Assembly (NCBI GenBank): GCA_022059125.1
Contig: JAEUWY010000001.1
Coordinates: 2,170,001 to 2,234,000, forward strand
Reading direction: 5' to 3'
DNA from: Corynespora cassiicola
Taxonomy: Eukaryota; Ascomycota; Dothideomycetes; Pleosporales; Corynesporascaceae
Length of the DNA stretch: 64,000 bases
Shown here: positions 45,830 through 57,339 of the stretch, piece after piece
Numbering within the stretch: the stretch's first letter is position 1
Layout of the letters: each line of letters starts with the position of its first letter
The notes under the pieces: model-generated
Databases searched by the model: none
What the model saw: the letters and a program-made list of their open reading frames with translations, nothing else
Told to the model about the DNA's origin: nothing
Made by a program: the position numbers and the translations under genes

Positions 45830-48794
45830 ATGAACCACTACCCGCCCCGCCAGATGGTCCCCCCTCAGGGCGGCCCGACGTCGCGCCTGAATGAGCTGCT
45901 GGACCAGGTGCGCGCCGAGTTCGAGCAGGAGTCGCAGCGCAGCGTCGACTACGAGGGTCAGAGTGAGTAAAACCCCCAGCGCCGCTTCTGACATGAGCTT
46001 TCTGCCTGCTGCTTTCGCGCCCATCTCCATCACTCCTCCGATCCTACCTCAGATGACAAACGCCCCTCTTTCGCCACCTTCAACCTGCAGTCCAGCTGAA
46101 AACGCCCGCCAGTCTATTCCCCGCGCGCCCTATGAAGTCTTTGCGCTGACCGTATTTGCCCAAACAGTTACTCGACATATCCAGGAGATTGAGATGATCC
46201 GCGGCAAGATCTACGCCCTCGAACAGCAGCATGTCGCGCTCAAGGCCAAGTAAGTCATGCCGATTCTTCTTCCTGCGCGCATTGCGAGCCCGCAGATCGC
46301 AAAAAAAATTGCCGGCACGGGAAGCTGGAGTGGCACAGCACCAGTGCCCATCCCCGTTAATGCGGGGGTGCTCCCAATAGCACCGTCGCTAACATTCATT
46401 CCGTAGGTACGAAGACGAAATTGCGCGTCTGACGCGCGAACTCGAGGCACGCGGTGGCCCAAGCCAAAATTCGCAACACCACGGCCCCTCCCAACCCCCA
46501 CCCCCCTCCATCGGCCACGGCCCAAGCAATCTGTTTGGAGGCATCATGGCTGGCAGTGCTTCTCAGGGCGGCCCCGGCCTGGCCCCTCCCCCGCAAGAAC
46601 CACAACAGCCGCAGGGTCTTCCACCGCACATGGGTCCCCAGGGTCCGGCAGGTCTGAACCCCGCGCCTGGACCTCCTCAGCACTTTGGTGGGTATCAGCC
46701 TGGACCTGCAGTCAACGGTGAGCTTTCAGCTCTTTCTCTCTCATTTCGGAGGAGATAACGACTAGATGGTGGAATTCCATGTCGACCGTTTTTGTCCATT
46801 TCCTTGTCAAGTCGAAAGGCTAATCAATCTTCAGGTTACGGCCAGCCCCCGCAGCCAACCGCATCGCCTGGCGGCAAGCGTGGAGCTCCTCGCGGTCCCC
46901 CGGGCCCTGCCACCCCTCAGCAAAACACGGCGGCTCCTTACCCAGGTTCCCCACAGGTTCCCCGTCCCACCCCCCCTCCTCACCACCAGCAGAATTCCCT
47001 GATGGCCCCCAACCAAGTTCCGCTCAGTGAAAGCAATGTTCTTGCGGACCTGTCTCTTGAGCAATTGCCCGACCATCTCAAGAAGGAGGGCGTCGATTGG
47101 TTCGCTGTCTTCAACCCTCGCACCAGACGTGTGCTCGATGTGGACTTGATTCATAACCTCCCCCACCAAAGTGTCGTCTGCTGTGTCCGCTTCAGTCTTG
47201 ACGGGCGCTTCGTAGCTACAGGATGCAACCGTTCCGCCCAGATTTTCGATGTAGAGACTGGCGCTCCGGTTGCCCACCTCCAGGATGGCACCTTGCCCGA
47301 GGACGGCGACCTGTACATTCGCAGCGTCTGCTTCAGCCCTGACGGTCGCTATCTGGCCACTGGTGCTGAAGACAAGGTCATCAGGGTATGTAAAACGGTG
47401 CCTCACACTGCCAGGCGATTCGCTAACATACTCGTAGGTTTGGGACATCCAAAGCCGTACCATCAAGCATCAATTCACTGGACACGAGCAAGACATTTAC
47501 TCTTTGGACTTTGCTCGTAACGGTAGGATCATTGCCTCGGGCAGCGGCGACCGCAGCGTCCGCTTGTGGGATCTGGAGTCGAATCAGCAGATTCTCCACC
47601 TTTCTATTGAAGACGGTGTTACCACGGTGGCCATCTCACCGGACAACCGCTTCGTTGCAGCGGGTTCCCTCGACAAGAGCGTCCGAGTCTGGGACGTCTC
47701 GAACGGTCAGCTCGTGGTCCGTCTTGAGGGCGAGCAAGGTCACAAGGATAGCGTCTACAGTGTAGCGTTTGCTCCTTCTGGCGACAAGCTCGTCAGTGGC
47801 AGCTTGGACAAGACGATCAAGATGTGGGAGCTGACTACTCCCCGTATGATCCCCGCTGCTGCACCAGGCGGCAAGTGCATCCGTACTTTCGAAGGCCACA
47901 AGGTACGAAATAAGCACGGGCATCGTGGAACAAATGTAGAGCTGACATACCTCGCAGGACTTTGTTCTTAGTGTTGCGCTCACGCCTCACGGCGATTGGG
48001 TTCTCAGTGGATCCAAGGACCGCGGAGTCCAATTTTGGGATCCTCACACGGGCGTGGCCCAGCTCATGTTGCAGGGACATAAGAACTCGGGTATGTATCA
48101 TCACTCACGAGCTGGGACGAAGGAATACCATTGCGTTCGAGAGCTGCAGAGAGGTGGCATGATTGAAATGATAACTAACGACTTGACAGTCATCTCAGTC
48201 GCGCCAAGTCCGACTGGAGGCATCTTCGCAACGGGCAGCGGCGACATGCGCGCCAGGATCTGGAGGTGAGTGGCATTTTGATTTCCCCCCCCCCCTTCAT
48301 TGTTCACTTGAGACACGCACGCATCTGAGAAATGATGTCTGCTTCACGCGGCGGAAGTGGTATCGCATGACGATTGTCATTGCGAAAGCCCTTTACTTGG
48401 ACTGTGGGATGCCTTGGTTCGCGCTCAAGTGGTGCGGTGTGGGGCTTGGCGCTCCCCCACGCAGCCTGCAGCCGCCAGGCCTGAGCCCAGAGGCAAAAAA
48501 TAGTGGCTGGCGGCATTGTCCGGGGCACTGTGGCGCGGGCCAATCCCCCAAGTCGCATGCAAGATTGATCTCGCGGCAAAGGCTCCCGGAATCAAGCGCC
48601 GGACGCCCTGGTGCTGCATGCATGCTGCGAAAGCCGCCACATCCCGGCTCTGACAGGCCACGATTGCCGCCGGAGCCTGCTCTATGCGCTGCGCCACGCC
48701 CCCCTTCTCCCATCCCCTTCGTCTTGGCACGTGCCTATGCAGCGTTCGTGGACTTACTCTTGTGCACAGGTTTGACAGATACAACGGACCTTAG
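45830..48794 (+). CDS. rcoA: Tup1/RcoA transcriptional corepressor, WD40 protein
   Basis: Eight exons: 45830-45962, 46168-46249, 46407-46717, 46835-47385, 47438-47902, 47958-48090, 48190-48265 and 48770-48794, all phase-consistent, giving 591 residues. The N-terminal helix pair ([46 protein letters not shown]) is the Tup_N tetramerisation region that binds Ssn6/Cyc8. A Pro/Gln/Gly-rich linker (about 90-240) follows. Seven WD40 blades run from about 285, with repeats such as [36 protein letters not shown] and [11 protein letters not shown]. The end [12 protein letters not shown] is encoded across a 504-nt intron by a 25-nt final exon and agrees with the C-terminus I recall for the family. It represses glucose-, sex- and development-regulated genes in the nucleus. 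Confidence 0.96.
48285..48295 (+). repeat. Poly-C run (11 C) in the last TUP1 intron
   Basis: A cytosine tract 20 bases after the donor of the 504-nt intron. Confidence 0.85.
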
Positions 48795-49954
48795 AATGGC
48801 GTCCGTTATGTAATACCCCAGGCTGAACATTGGCTACGCGGGGTATTGCATGCGTAACTGGACGACACCGTCATGCAGCATTTCCCTTGGCCTCGAATTA
48901 GGAACGCGCGATCAGGTATACCCCTTCTCTCCCTCGGTGACGGTCTTTCTTCAGATACAGTACCATGGAATTCTTCTCTATTTCAACCACGCCAGTAGTC
49001 AGCCAGCTTCCACGACAGCGACGGATCATTCTCTCACAAAAGCGACATGTATTAGGAGAGGGGGGAGGACAACCCAGCCAGCAAGCTCAAGGCAGAGCCG
49101 TGGAACCTGTCATTTTTCTTCTTCTTTTTCTTCTTCTTCTTTGGCGAGTAGCGACGGAAGCATCAAGGGGTCGAAGGGCAGGCAGGATTCAGAGGCTTGG
49201 TTCCATTTTCCTTTCTCCTTGGACAGTATTGGCTATTGCTAGACGGGAGAGTGGTGTGCAAGGTTTTTGAGGAAATGGTTGGTTGGGTGTTCTGCAATGT
49301 GAGGCCGGCGTGGATTTTTTCCTTGAATGGGGTTGGCACTGTAATGTGATGCACTCGATTTCACGTACCTTGACTCGCTTCTTTCGAATGGGATAGAATC
49401 TTCTTTCGGAAATGACTGGTCTGGTCTGGTCTGGTCTTGTGCGCGTGCATGCACACCGGTTACTTGTGATGCTGATGCTGATGATGATGATAATGATAAT
49501 AATGGTATTGGTGATGGTCAGAATGATTCATGAAAATCTTGGACAATGTGGGAGGGTGAGAAAGAGGGAAGGGAGTGTGCGCGTGTGGCCGCCGTGCTTC
49601 TTTTTTTTCTCCCTCTCCCCCAAATGGGGAAGCCCCCAATTATCAAGTTCAGATACGAGGATCCATTGTGATTGATGCATTGATTCGCAATTTGTCCACC
49701 AAACCTCACATAGAATGGGCGGGCAAGGGGAAGGGGGGATTCGTTGTGGCTGGGGAGTTTGAAGGGTGGTGGTGGTGGTGGTTAGTGGTGAGTGGGTGGT
49801 GGGGATTCTACAATTGGGGGCGTTTTGGTATTACTGATCACGAAGGTTTGGCCTCCTTCCCTAAATTTTTTTTCCTTTCTTTTCTTTCCCTTTCTCACAT
49901 GCATGCGTGTGCGTGCATGCAATGCACCGATCTCCACGCGACGTTTGCCCTTCC

Positions 49955-49975
49955 AAGAGAGAGAGAGAGAGAGAG
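49955..49975 (+). repeat. AG dinucleotide microsatellite
   Basis: About ten GA/AG units in the gene-free zone. Confidence 0.85.
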
Positions 49976-50672
49976 CCAGAGGGCGGCAAGGATGCCATCT
50001 GATCCTATCCCATCTGATCCCACGAGCCGTGTTTCAAGAGGCCCCCTCTCTTGGACTCGAGGTTGAGGCAGCCTGCCGGGCCGGATGCTGGATGGCTGGC
50101 CGGTGGCTGTGGAATTGTTGGCCATGGGCCATGGGCGATACACGAGCGGTTGGGTTGGTGGGTCGGGCTTGGGTCCTAGGATGGGGGAATGATGCGCTGC
50201 GCTGCGCTGCGATGCGGTGTGCAGTGCGATACGCTGCGCGCAGCATGGCATGTACTGTAGCGTAGTATCGTCAGGACGTATGGGCGTGGGCGTTGGCGTG
50301 GGCATGGGCATATGGCATAGGCGACGGCACCCGCGCTTCCCATCACATCCTCCCGATCTCGGGGAAGCCGGGATCTGAGCTCGCGACAGGGTGTTGCATG
50401 ATCTTGCGTTTCTGCCGTCTCTTGGGGCGGTGCAATTCGGCAATTCGTCACGAAATTTTTTTGGAGGGGGTATGTGGGCCGGACTTTTGGGGGTAGGGCT
50501 CCGAGGCCTGGTGTTTGTCCAGCCTTGGGAGAGGAGAGGGGCTGGGCTGGGCTGGGCCGTGATGCTAGGTATGGGATTGTACGTGTAGCATAGTTTCGAG
50601 GGGAGGGATGAATCCTGTAACTTTGCGGTGATGTGGTGGACGGAAGGACGGGAACGAGGTACGGGACGTCCA

Positions 50673-50685
50673 ACGCCCGCACGCC

Positions 50686-50725
<40 letters not shown>

Positions 50726-50727
50726 CC
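50673..50727 (+). repeat. ACGC tetranucleotide microsatellite
   Basis: More than ten ACGC units, the left ones with a CGCCCGC variant, giving an alternating purine-pyrimidine tract. Confidence 0.9.
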
Positions 50728-50847
50728 AGAGGGACTGGGAGTAGGGAAGTTGGAAGCTGCGCTGAACTGCACAGCTGGACGGCATGATGGTACCAGGTAG
50801 ATGCTGCTCAGCCGTTTAGCACAGCTCTGCTCTGCTCCGAGGAGCCC

Positions 50848-50902
50848 GCCACCACCAGCACCACCAGCACCACCAGCATCACCAGCATCACCAGCATCAC
50901 CG
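50848..50902 (+). repeat. 9-bp tandem repeat (CACCAGCAC/CACCAGCAT)
   Basis: About six units of a CACCAGCA(C/T) repeat; the earlier units are CCACCAGCA and the later ones CATCACCAG. Confidence 0.85.
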
Positions 50903-51465
50903 CCTTCATCATCCGACGTCACCATGGTACGCAATCTCATCAACCAAAAAGGGCCTTCCCTTTCCCCCCTTTGCCCCATGGGTACGCCACCACCGTCGTC
51001 CCCAACGATGACGAAGCCAGCCCCCGCCCTTCAAAACGAGAAAAGACCCAGCATCGAGACTGAGATGCCGCAATTCATCCGCATTCATCGACGTGCATAT
51101 TTTCCGGCCCTCGCTCGCATCTTTGTCGCAATCGCCGGGTCAGGTCCGCCTACGCACGCCGAGTGTGCTAACCCCCCATCTTACCCCTCCAATCCCAACC
51201 TACCTACGTCCTACTATCCGTGCATGAGGCGATGATGGCGATGAGGAGCGGGGTTCCTTTGGAGGGGGTTATTGGCACCGATGCTAGCCTATCCTTCGTC
51301 TGTTCCCGGGTCGCGCGCGTGCTGCGCTGCCTTGGTGAGAGCCCCGGAGGAGGGGGAGTAGTGTGTAGGCGACTAAACCTCAAGCAGAACGACGTGCTGT
51401 AGCGGACGATGTGAAACCGGATCGCTGGTGCGCAAGATGCAAAGGAAGGAATAAATAAAAAATCT

Positions 51466-51478
51466 CCCCCCCCCCCCC
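51466..51478 (+). repeat. Poly-C run (13 C)
   Basis: A cytosine tract following an AT-rich AAATAAATAAAAAATCT stretch. Confidence 0.85.
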
Positions 51479-51930
51479 AAGAGGATGGAGATGCAGGAAT
51501 CTAGGTCGAACCAACACAGGTTCCACTGCATATGCGTGCCAGGGCGCTGCTACTGCAAACTTTTGCGGTTTTGGAGGGTGCTGCGCCGGGTCGATTCGAG
51601 AGAGATCTAGATGGGATCGCGATAGTAGTGTGCGATAGCATGCGATTGGGAGGGGCGAGGGGGAACGGGGAACATGACCCCGTACGGACGAGTGTACTTG
51701 GTCAAATTTTTTTTTTTCCCTCACATCAATCTATTGACTGACTGCATGATGGGCTTTGCGCTGCGCTGCACTGCACTGCATTGCAAGGTCTACGACCCCA
51801 TCTTGCCCAGTCCCTCCATCTACGTCCAACATCGCAAACTATTCCCTCCCGCCATAGGTGTTCCCTCCTCGCCTGGCCCTCCCAGAAGGGGTACTTACCC
51901 GAATCTCCACCACAAAGCCTTTTCAAACCT

Positions 51931-51958
51931 GTCAGTCAGTCAGTCCGTCACTCAGTGA
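51931..51958 (+). repeat. CAGT-type tetranucleotide repeat
   Basis: Degenerate GTCA/CAGT units with a CTCAGTGAG inversion at the right end. Confidence 0.7.
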
Positions 51959-53529
51959 GTCCGTAGACTATTCTCGTCCCGCAAAAAAAAAAAACGCCTC
52001 CCCTCTCCACCACAGAAATGCTCGCCATTGGCTCGGCCTCAAGATACGAGACGTGCCAAATGTCTTGCATCCAGCCCGCAAAAGCACGGCTGGGCAGTCG
52101 AGCCGCCATCGGTCGGGTCCCTCCTTCTCACCCCAAAACATCCTCCACGAACCTGTCCAAACCAAGCTCCATCTCGCTCTCGTCTCTTCCAAGGCAAGGC
52201 CGGCCCATGATGGATCGGAGGCTAGCGCTTGCTTTGGCGAGCCCGGAAAGTGGGTCCCCATGGTCGTATCCTCGGGAGACGGACACGAGGCGAGGAGGCG
52301 CAAAGGAAGGGGACCCTGGGCCGACCTGATACTGAGGGCAGATTGGAATGTGGAATAGAGTCATGTATGGAGGCGAGGGCGAGGGCGAGTAGACGTGGCA
52401 TTTCCCCGGGGGGAAGGGGGGCTGGGTGCTTCGACTGCATGCGAGAGGACGGACTGGCTGACTGGCTGTTGATACCATCATCTATCCCAGCTTGGATCGC
52501 CGCGGGCTCAATCTATCCAGCACGTAGACTCGGGTTTTCCTGGGCATTACCTATACTGCGGGTGTATGTATGCGGGGGAGGAGGGAAAAACACCCGGCGT
52601 GTGGTCCAGATGTACAGGAGCAGAACGCTTTGGGATGGCCGCGCATACGAGACTGAGGCGAGAAAAATTGGCATGCTTGCCTGCCTGCCTCTCTGCCTGC
52701 GTGAGGTTCCTGGTCTGGCGTACGCTGCCCGTATCTTACAGGCAAACGAGCCATGGCGGCTGACTGACTGACTATCTGATCTTTTGCTCCTGCTAGGCCG
52801 CCGACCCGCGCCGCGCCGGGGTTCTTTACGATACGCGGGTCAAGACTCAGGATCTTGATTGCAGGGCGAGTCGAGTTTTGGTGCTAAGGGGGCAGACGGG
52901 GAAGTAGGGAAAGTGGAGGGGTGGTGGGCTGGGTAGGCGTGCATGCTCAACGAGAGGGGCGTAGATGGTTAGATGGCTAGTTACAGCACTATGGCGGGCA
53001 AACGACCGATCGAGAGAAAACTGGGCTCGCTGCAGTGCGAGATGCGATTGATCTCGTGGGCAAGGGGGTTTTTGCGAGGCAAGATTGCAGCGCTGCGGGC
53101 ATGCATCGTCATCGCATCGATTTCGCATTCTTTGCACGCCGTGGGAGGCAGTGGGCGGGTTCAGGTGGGGACTTTGCTGTGCGGCGGTCCGGATAGGTGA
53201 TAGAGGGAGGGGCCGGACGACGAGATTGGGGCTTGCTGGCTGGCACCGAAGACGTCTATGGCATGGTGAATTTTCACTCGCCGACTTCTGTGGATACTCG
53301 CTGGGTGGTGGTGAATGACAGAGTGGAGACGCTGGTGATGGAACTAAGGGTCTGATCGGTGAGACGCAGGGCCCGCGGAGGATGGGCATCCCGGTGCGGG
53401 GAAGCAGTGGAAGAAGGTCGGGAACGGGCGGTCGAAGACTCGTCGAATACAAGGAAGGAAAAAACATGTATGCCCTGCCTTGCAGGCGTGGTGGCTGGCC
53501 GGGCGTGCTTGGGGCGGCGGCGGCGGCCG

Positions 53530-53551
53530 GAGACGAGACGAGACGAGACGA
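53530..53551 (+). repeat. AGACG pentanucleotide repeat
   Basis: Four AGACG units followed by a variant AC. Confidence 0.8.
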
Positions 53552-55636
53552 CACGGCACACATGGACTCGGGCACTGCATACCAAGTCCACCACCGCCGT
53601 CACCTGCGACGGCACAAGCTGCGGTACGGTACGGCAAGCCCGCTGCCGTACCGTACATGCATAACCAGGAAGCGTTCAATGAGAGGGTTGAGCATGCGTT
53701 GGCTCCAGGCCTGCAGATTGAGGCCCCCGGGAGGCGTTTGATGCATTCATTGTGTTGGCGAAGCGGAGCCGACACGAGGGCCGGCAAAGTTATTTTCCTT
53801 CTTCCCCAATCTCAATCTCATCTCTCGAGTGGCCACGGCCATGGAGTGCCTCAGGAACAGAGCATGTGGCGAAGCCCGAGCGAGGCCAACAAAACGAATA
53901 TCGAGAATCAACAATGAGGGACATGGTGTGCCTTGCATCGGGGAATAAAGTCTATGTGACGTCTAGCCTGTCAGATGGGCGCGCGCGTGGTCGCAGATGG
54001 CGAGATTCAATAGCAGTTCAGCTTGGACATGTCAACCCGCCGCTGCTGGAAGGGCAGGTCATTGTGGTAGCTCCTGTTGATCCATCAGCTGAGCGCACCG
54101 AGGGCGACGAGGTAGCGTTGCCTCTTGAGGTCTAAGGATAGCCGTTCTCAGACAGGGAGCACGTCGGTCGGTCCAAGCGAGCATCTTCCTGGCGCACTAG
54201 CGTCTCCCCGGCCTCTCTCCCGTCCTCGGTCGCCTCCGGATCCTCTCTCCAGCCTACCACGGCGGCTGCTGCTCGGGACAGTCCCATTCCATCACACGGT
54301 ATGGTGTTGAAGGTTGCGGGACGGAGCCTGGTTCACGCTCAGGCTGCTGAACTCGGACAAACTTGCAGCTGCCTGGCGTCTGGCGTCCAAGACCGCGACC
54401 TGTCATCTTTCTGCCATCCACTGCGACTAGTGTCGCAGCAATCTAGATCGGAACCTGCGGATATCGCGATGAGCAGAGATCTGACAGTGTCGGCCCATGT
54501 GTACATTGTCTGGCGATGCGACGATACTGCAACTGGAGGGGCGTGCAGCGCGCTTGTGCCTAGCTAGCGTGTATATTCCACAATCCCTCCATCGCCATGG
54601 CTAATCGTACATAACGCGTGGTCTCTTTTGTCCCGCATGCGAGGTACACACCACGCACCACCAAGACGAAGCGCCTGGGGGGGATTGCGATTCCACCATG
54701 CCCTATCCAGAGCCTGCTGCATCTTTTTTGCCATTCGCCTTCGCCACCCTTCCCCCCTCCCCCCCGGCTCGACTCCGCTCCGCAAGCCTCAGCTTCGTCT
54801 GCCATCCGCCATCCCAGAAACAGCAGCTATTGCCTCGCTACCTGCGGGACCCGAGGATGTCAAACCCATGTCTCTTCTTCTTTCCTTTTCCCACGCACCC
54901 TCTCTCATTCTAAAGCAGGAGAAAAAACCAAGTAACGGTCAAGGCCCGCCACTCCAACACCAGGGCCAAACAGACGATCCAGATGCTGCAATCCCTTGGC
55001 TAGTCCCAAATTCTATCTCGTCCCCTCCCTTCGCACGCACCGCACCGCAACACAGGCTTTCGCCCTCCTCTTTCCCGCCCCCGACGAGCCCCGCCCCGCT
55101 TGGACAAGCCAGGCCTCACCTTACGAACCCGCCGCGAGAATCTTGTCCCAACCCGGCCTTAGGCGACGGAGAGGCCCTTCCTCGTTCCTTTCCCATGCCC
55201 GCTATCATCGTCCCGTTTGTGTCGTGCAGCAGCACCAAGCCCCAGTCAACGCCATCCTCTTTTTGTTTTTCCTCTTGCAGAGACGACAAGGGAAAAAAAC
55301 AAACGGGTAGGATAAAATACACACACACGCACGCACGCACGTAATTCCTCTAAACAGGGCGGCCTTCGAAAAAAGAAGCTTACCAGCATCATCCCTTCTT
55401 CTTCCCATGCCTCTTTCCATACCCTGTACTTGACTGCTTCCCTCCCGGCATCCCCCCCCCTTACCCATGTATTGGAATCGCACCTCGAGGACAGGGGTGG
55501 CGGATCTCGGTACGGCCTTGGGAGGGGATAGGGATGGATAGACGGATGGGTAAAGGTCCACCGCTCCGCCTGCCCCGTATGTGCGTGACGAAAACGTGCC
55601 TTGTCTTGCCTTGCGTTTCCTCGCACACCGGCCCTG

Positions 55637-55677
55637 TAGGATGGGTAGGATGGGTAGGTAGGTAGGTAGGTAGGTAG
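55637..55677 (+). repeat. GGTA tetranucleotide repeat
   Basis: Two GGATGGGTA units lead into about six GGTA copies. Confidence 0.85.
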
Positions 55678-55929
55678 CCAGCTGGCCACTTTTACCTACC
55701 TTACCTAGTTCTGTATCAGTGCCCTGTCTTGATTCTCCCGCGAGCCCTCGATCCAGAGGGCCCGCCTCCACCCCCAGTCCTTTGTTGCTGCGATCGCGGG
55801 GGGTTTGCACCCGCCTTGCGGTCTAGCCGACTGGCTGGCTGGTTGGCTGTGACCATGGTCCCTTCTGAGGCGCGCCCTGTCTTTTTTTCATCGCGATGCA
55901 TGACCTCATACTACGTGTGGCGAGCGAGG

Positions 55930-55967
55930 GAGCAAGCAAGCAGGCAGGCAGGCAGGCAGGCAGGCAA
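55930..55967 (+). repeat. AGCA/GGCA tetranucleotide repeat
   Basis: Three AGCA units pass into seven GGCA units, a visible transition between related arrays. Confidence 0.85.
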
Positions 55968-56040
55968 AAGGGCTGCCCTTGTCTAGACCCGCGTCTTGAG
56001 GTGAAGTGGAGCGTCGACGATGAGCCGCTCGACGGTCGAC

Positions 56041-56062
56041 GGTTACGGTTACGGTTACGGTT
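56041..56062 (+). repeat. GGTTAC hexanucleotide repeat
   Basis: Three exact GGTTAC copies and a partial fourth. It resembles, but is not, the TTAGGG telomere repeat. Confidence 0.8.
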
Positions 56063-57290
56063 GCGGATGCGCTGCGTGCCCCCCTCCCTCCCATTCAAAG
56101 TTTTGCTGGTGCCCGCGTGCCTGTGAGGGTGCGAGGGCCGGGCGTCAACGGCGGGCCCCTCTTCTCCCCATCCGTCGTCTACCGGCCTGTAGCGTAAGCT
56201 TGATCCTGGGGTTGCGTCACCGGGTATGAAGATGCGGCTGCTATGCTACTGCGGCTATTGCTACTGCCGTCTATCGGGATGCAGCTGCGTATGCGCCGAC
56301 TATTCATGTTGGCCGCGTGGATGGAGACAAGATGACGCGCAATGCTGGTCGTGCCGCTTGCTGTCCCTGTTCCTGTTCGTTCCCGCTGATGCTCCTGCTG
56401 CCGCTCCTGCTGCTGAAATCACAGTGCCTCTGCGTTGGCCCGACAAAACGCCGGCCAACTTTCGAGCATTGCATTAGCAATGGTCTAATCTGGAATTTTG
56501 AGTTTGCGTCCTTGTGCGCGTGTGATCATGTTTCGTCAATGTGATAGGGGTGTACTAGCACCAAGTGATGCTCTTGACACACTACCGAGATGAATTGGGA
56601 ATCAAAAGGGCATGGGCCAACATCAGATGCACGCAACCCTTTTTGGTATTTTTCATGTGTCTGGACTATGCTCACATGAGTGCTTCCCCTCGTCTCTAGA
56701 CAGGCCATTGGCGGCGGCTTGTCAGGTAGCTATGCACTGCCTTGGGACCTTCTCGACCACAGCGTGCGCGTCATAAGAGAGCAACGAAAAAATATTGACC
56801 CTATGTCTAACGCCTGCGTTGAACATATAGACGAACCTGGCGCTATCAAACTGAAATGCGACGACACTATTGGCCCCAACGATCAGGAGCGAACCCTTGC
56901 TACCATGAGCAGATTCTGAACATAAGCACCGTAGAAATTGCTGCTTCCCATCTCTCCGATAAGAAATCACCGAGGAAGCATTCTTGCAGTGGCATTATGT
57001 CCGATGCACTCAAGCCGATCCTAGTCTTTCTTCTAGCGGAGATATGTCGACAGGGACGAGAATGCTGCAGGACGACTGAAAACGCGGACGAGTTCGACGC
57101 AATTTTTCCGCTTCGCTTCCATGTGGAAGACACCGGAAGGGAGAGATGGGAAAAGCCGAGGATGGAGGTGCGGATGATACCACACGGCACTCTCCTCCAA
57201 GTATAGTCTGCCCTGGAATTTGCCGGGCGACAAATACTGAGTGTTCTACGCTTTCGATTCGGTTCTTTGCACGGGAAATTTTTTTTTGAA

Positions 57291-57339
57291 TCAGGCCATG
57301 AACGTTTTCATCAGGCCATGAACGTTTTCATCAGGCCAT
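57291..57339 (+). repeat. 20-bp tandem repeat, 2.45 copies
   Basis: TCAGGCCATGAACGTTTTCA occurs twice exactly and then as a 9-base partial copy. AT-poor neighbours are absent here, unlike at the other arrays. Confidence 0.9.

Noticed and set aside
44671..45833. Several overlapping plus frames of 140-324 codons upstream of TUP1
   Set aside because: Open in three phases at once because of CAG and minisatellite repeats; the products are low-complexity and one overlaps the TUP1 start.
49895..50979. Minus frames of 267 and 296 codons in the gene desert
   Set aside because: They run through ACGC and CACCAG arrays, overlap each other and have no recognisable domain.
51480..51520. Possible tRNA B-box (GGTTCGACC on the minus strand)
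   Set aside because: The consensus breaks after GGTTCGA, and no A-box or cloverleaf could be formed nearby.
56041..56062. GGTTAC repeat as an internal telomere tract
   Set aside because: The unit differs from TTAGGG, and three copies are too few.
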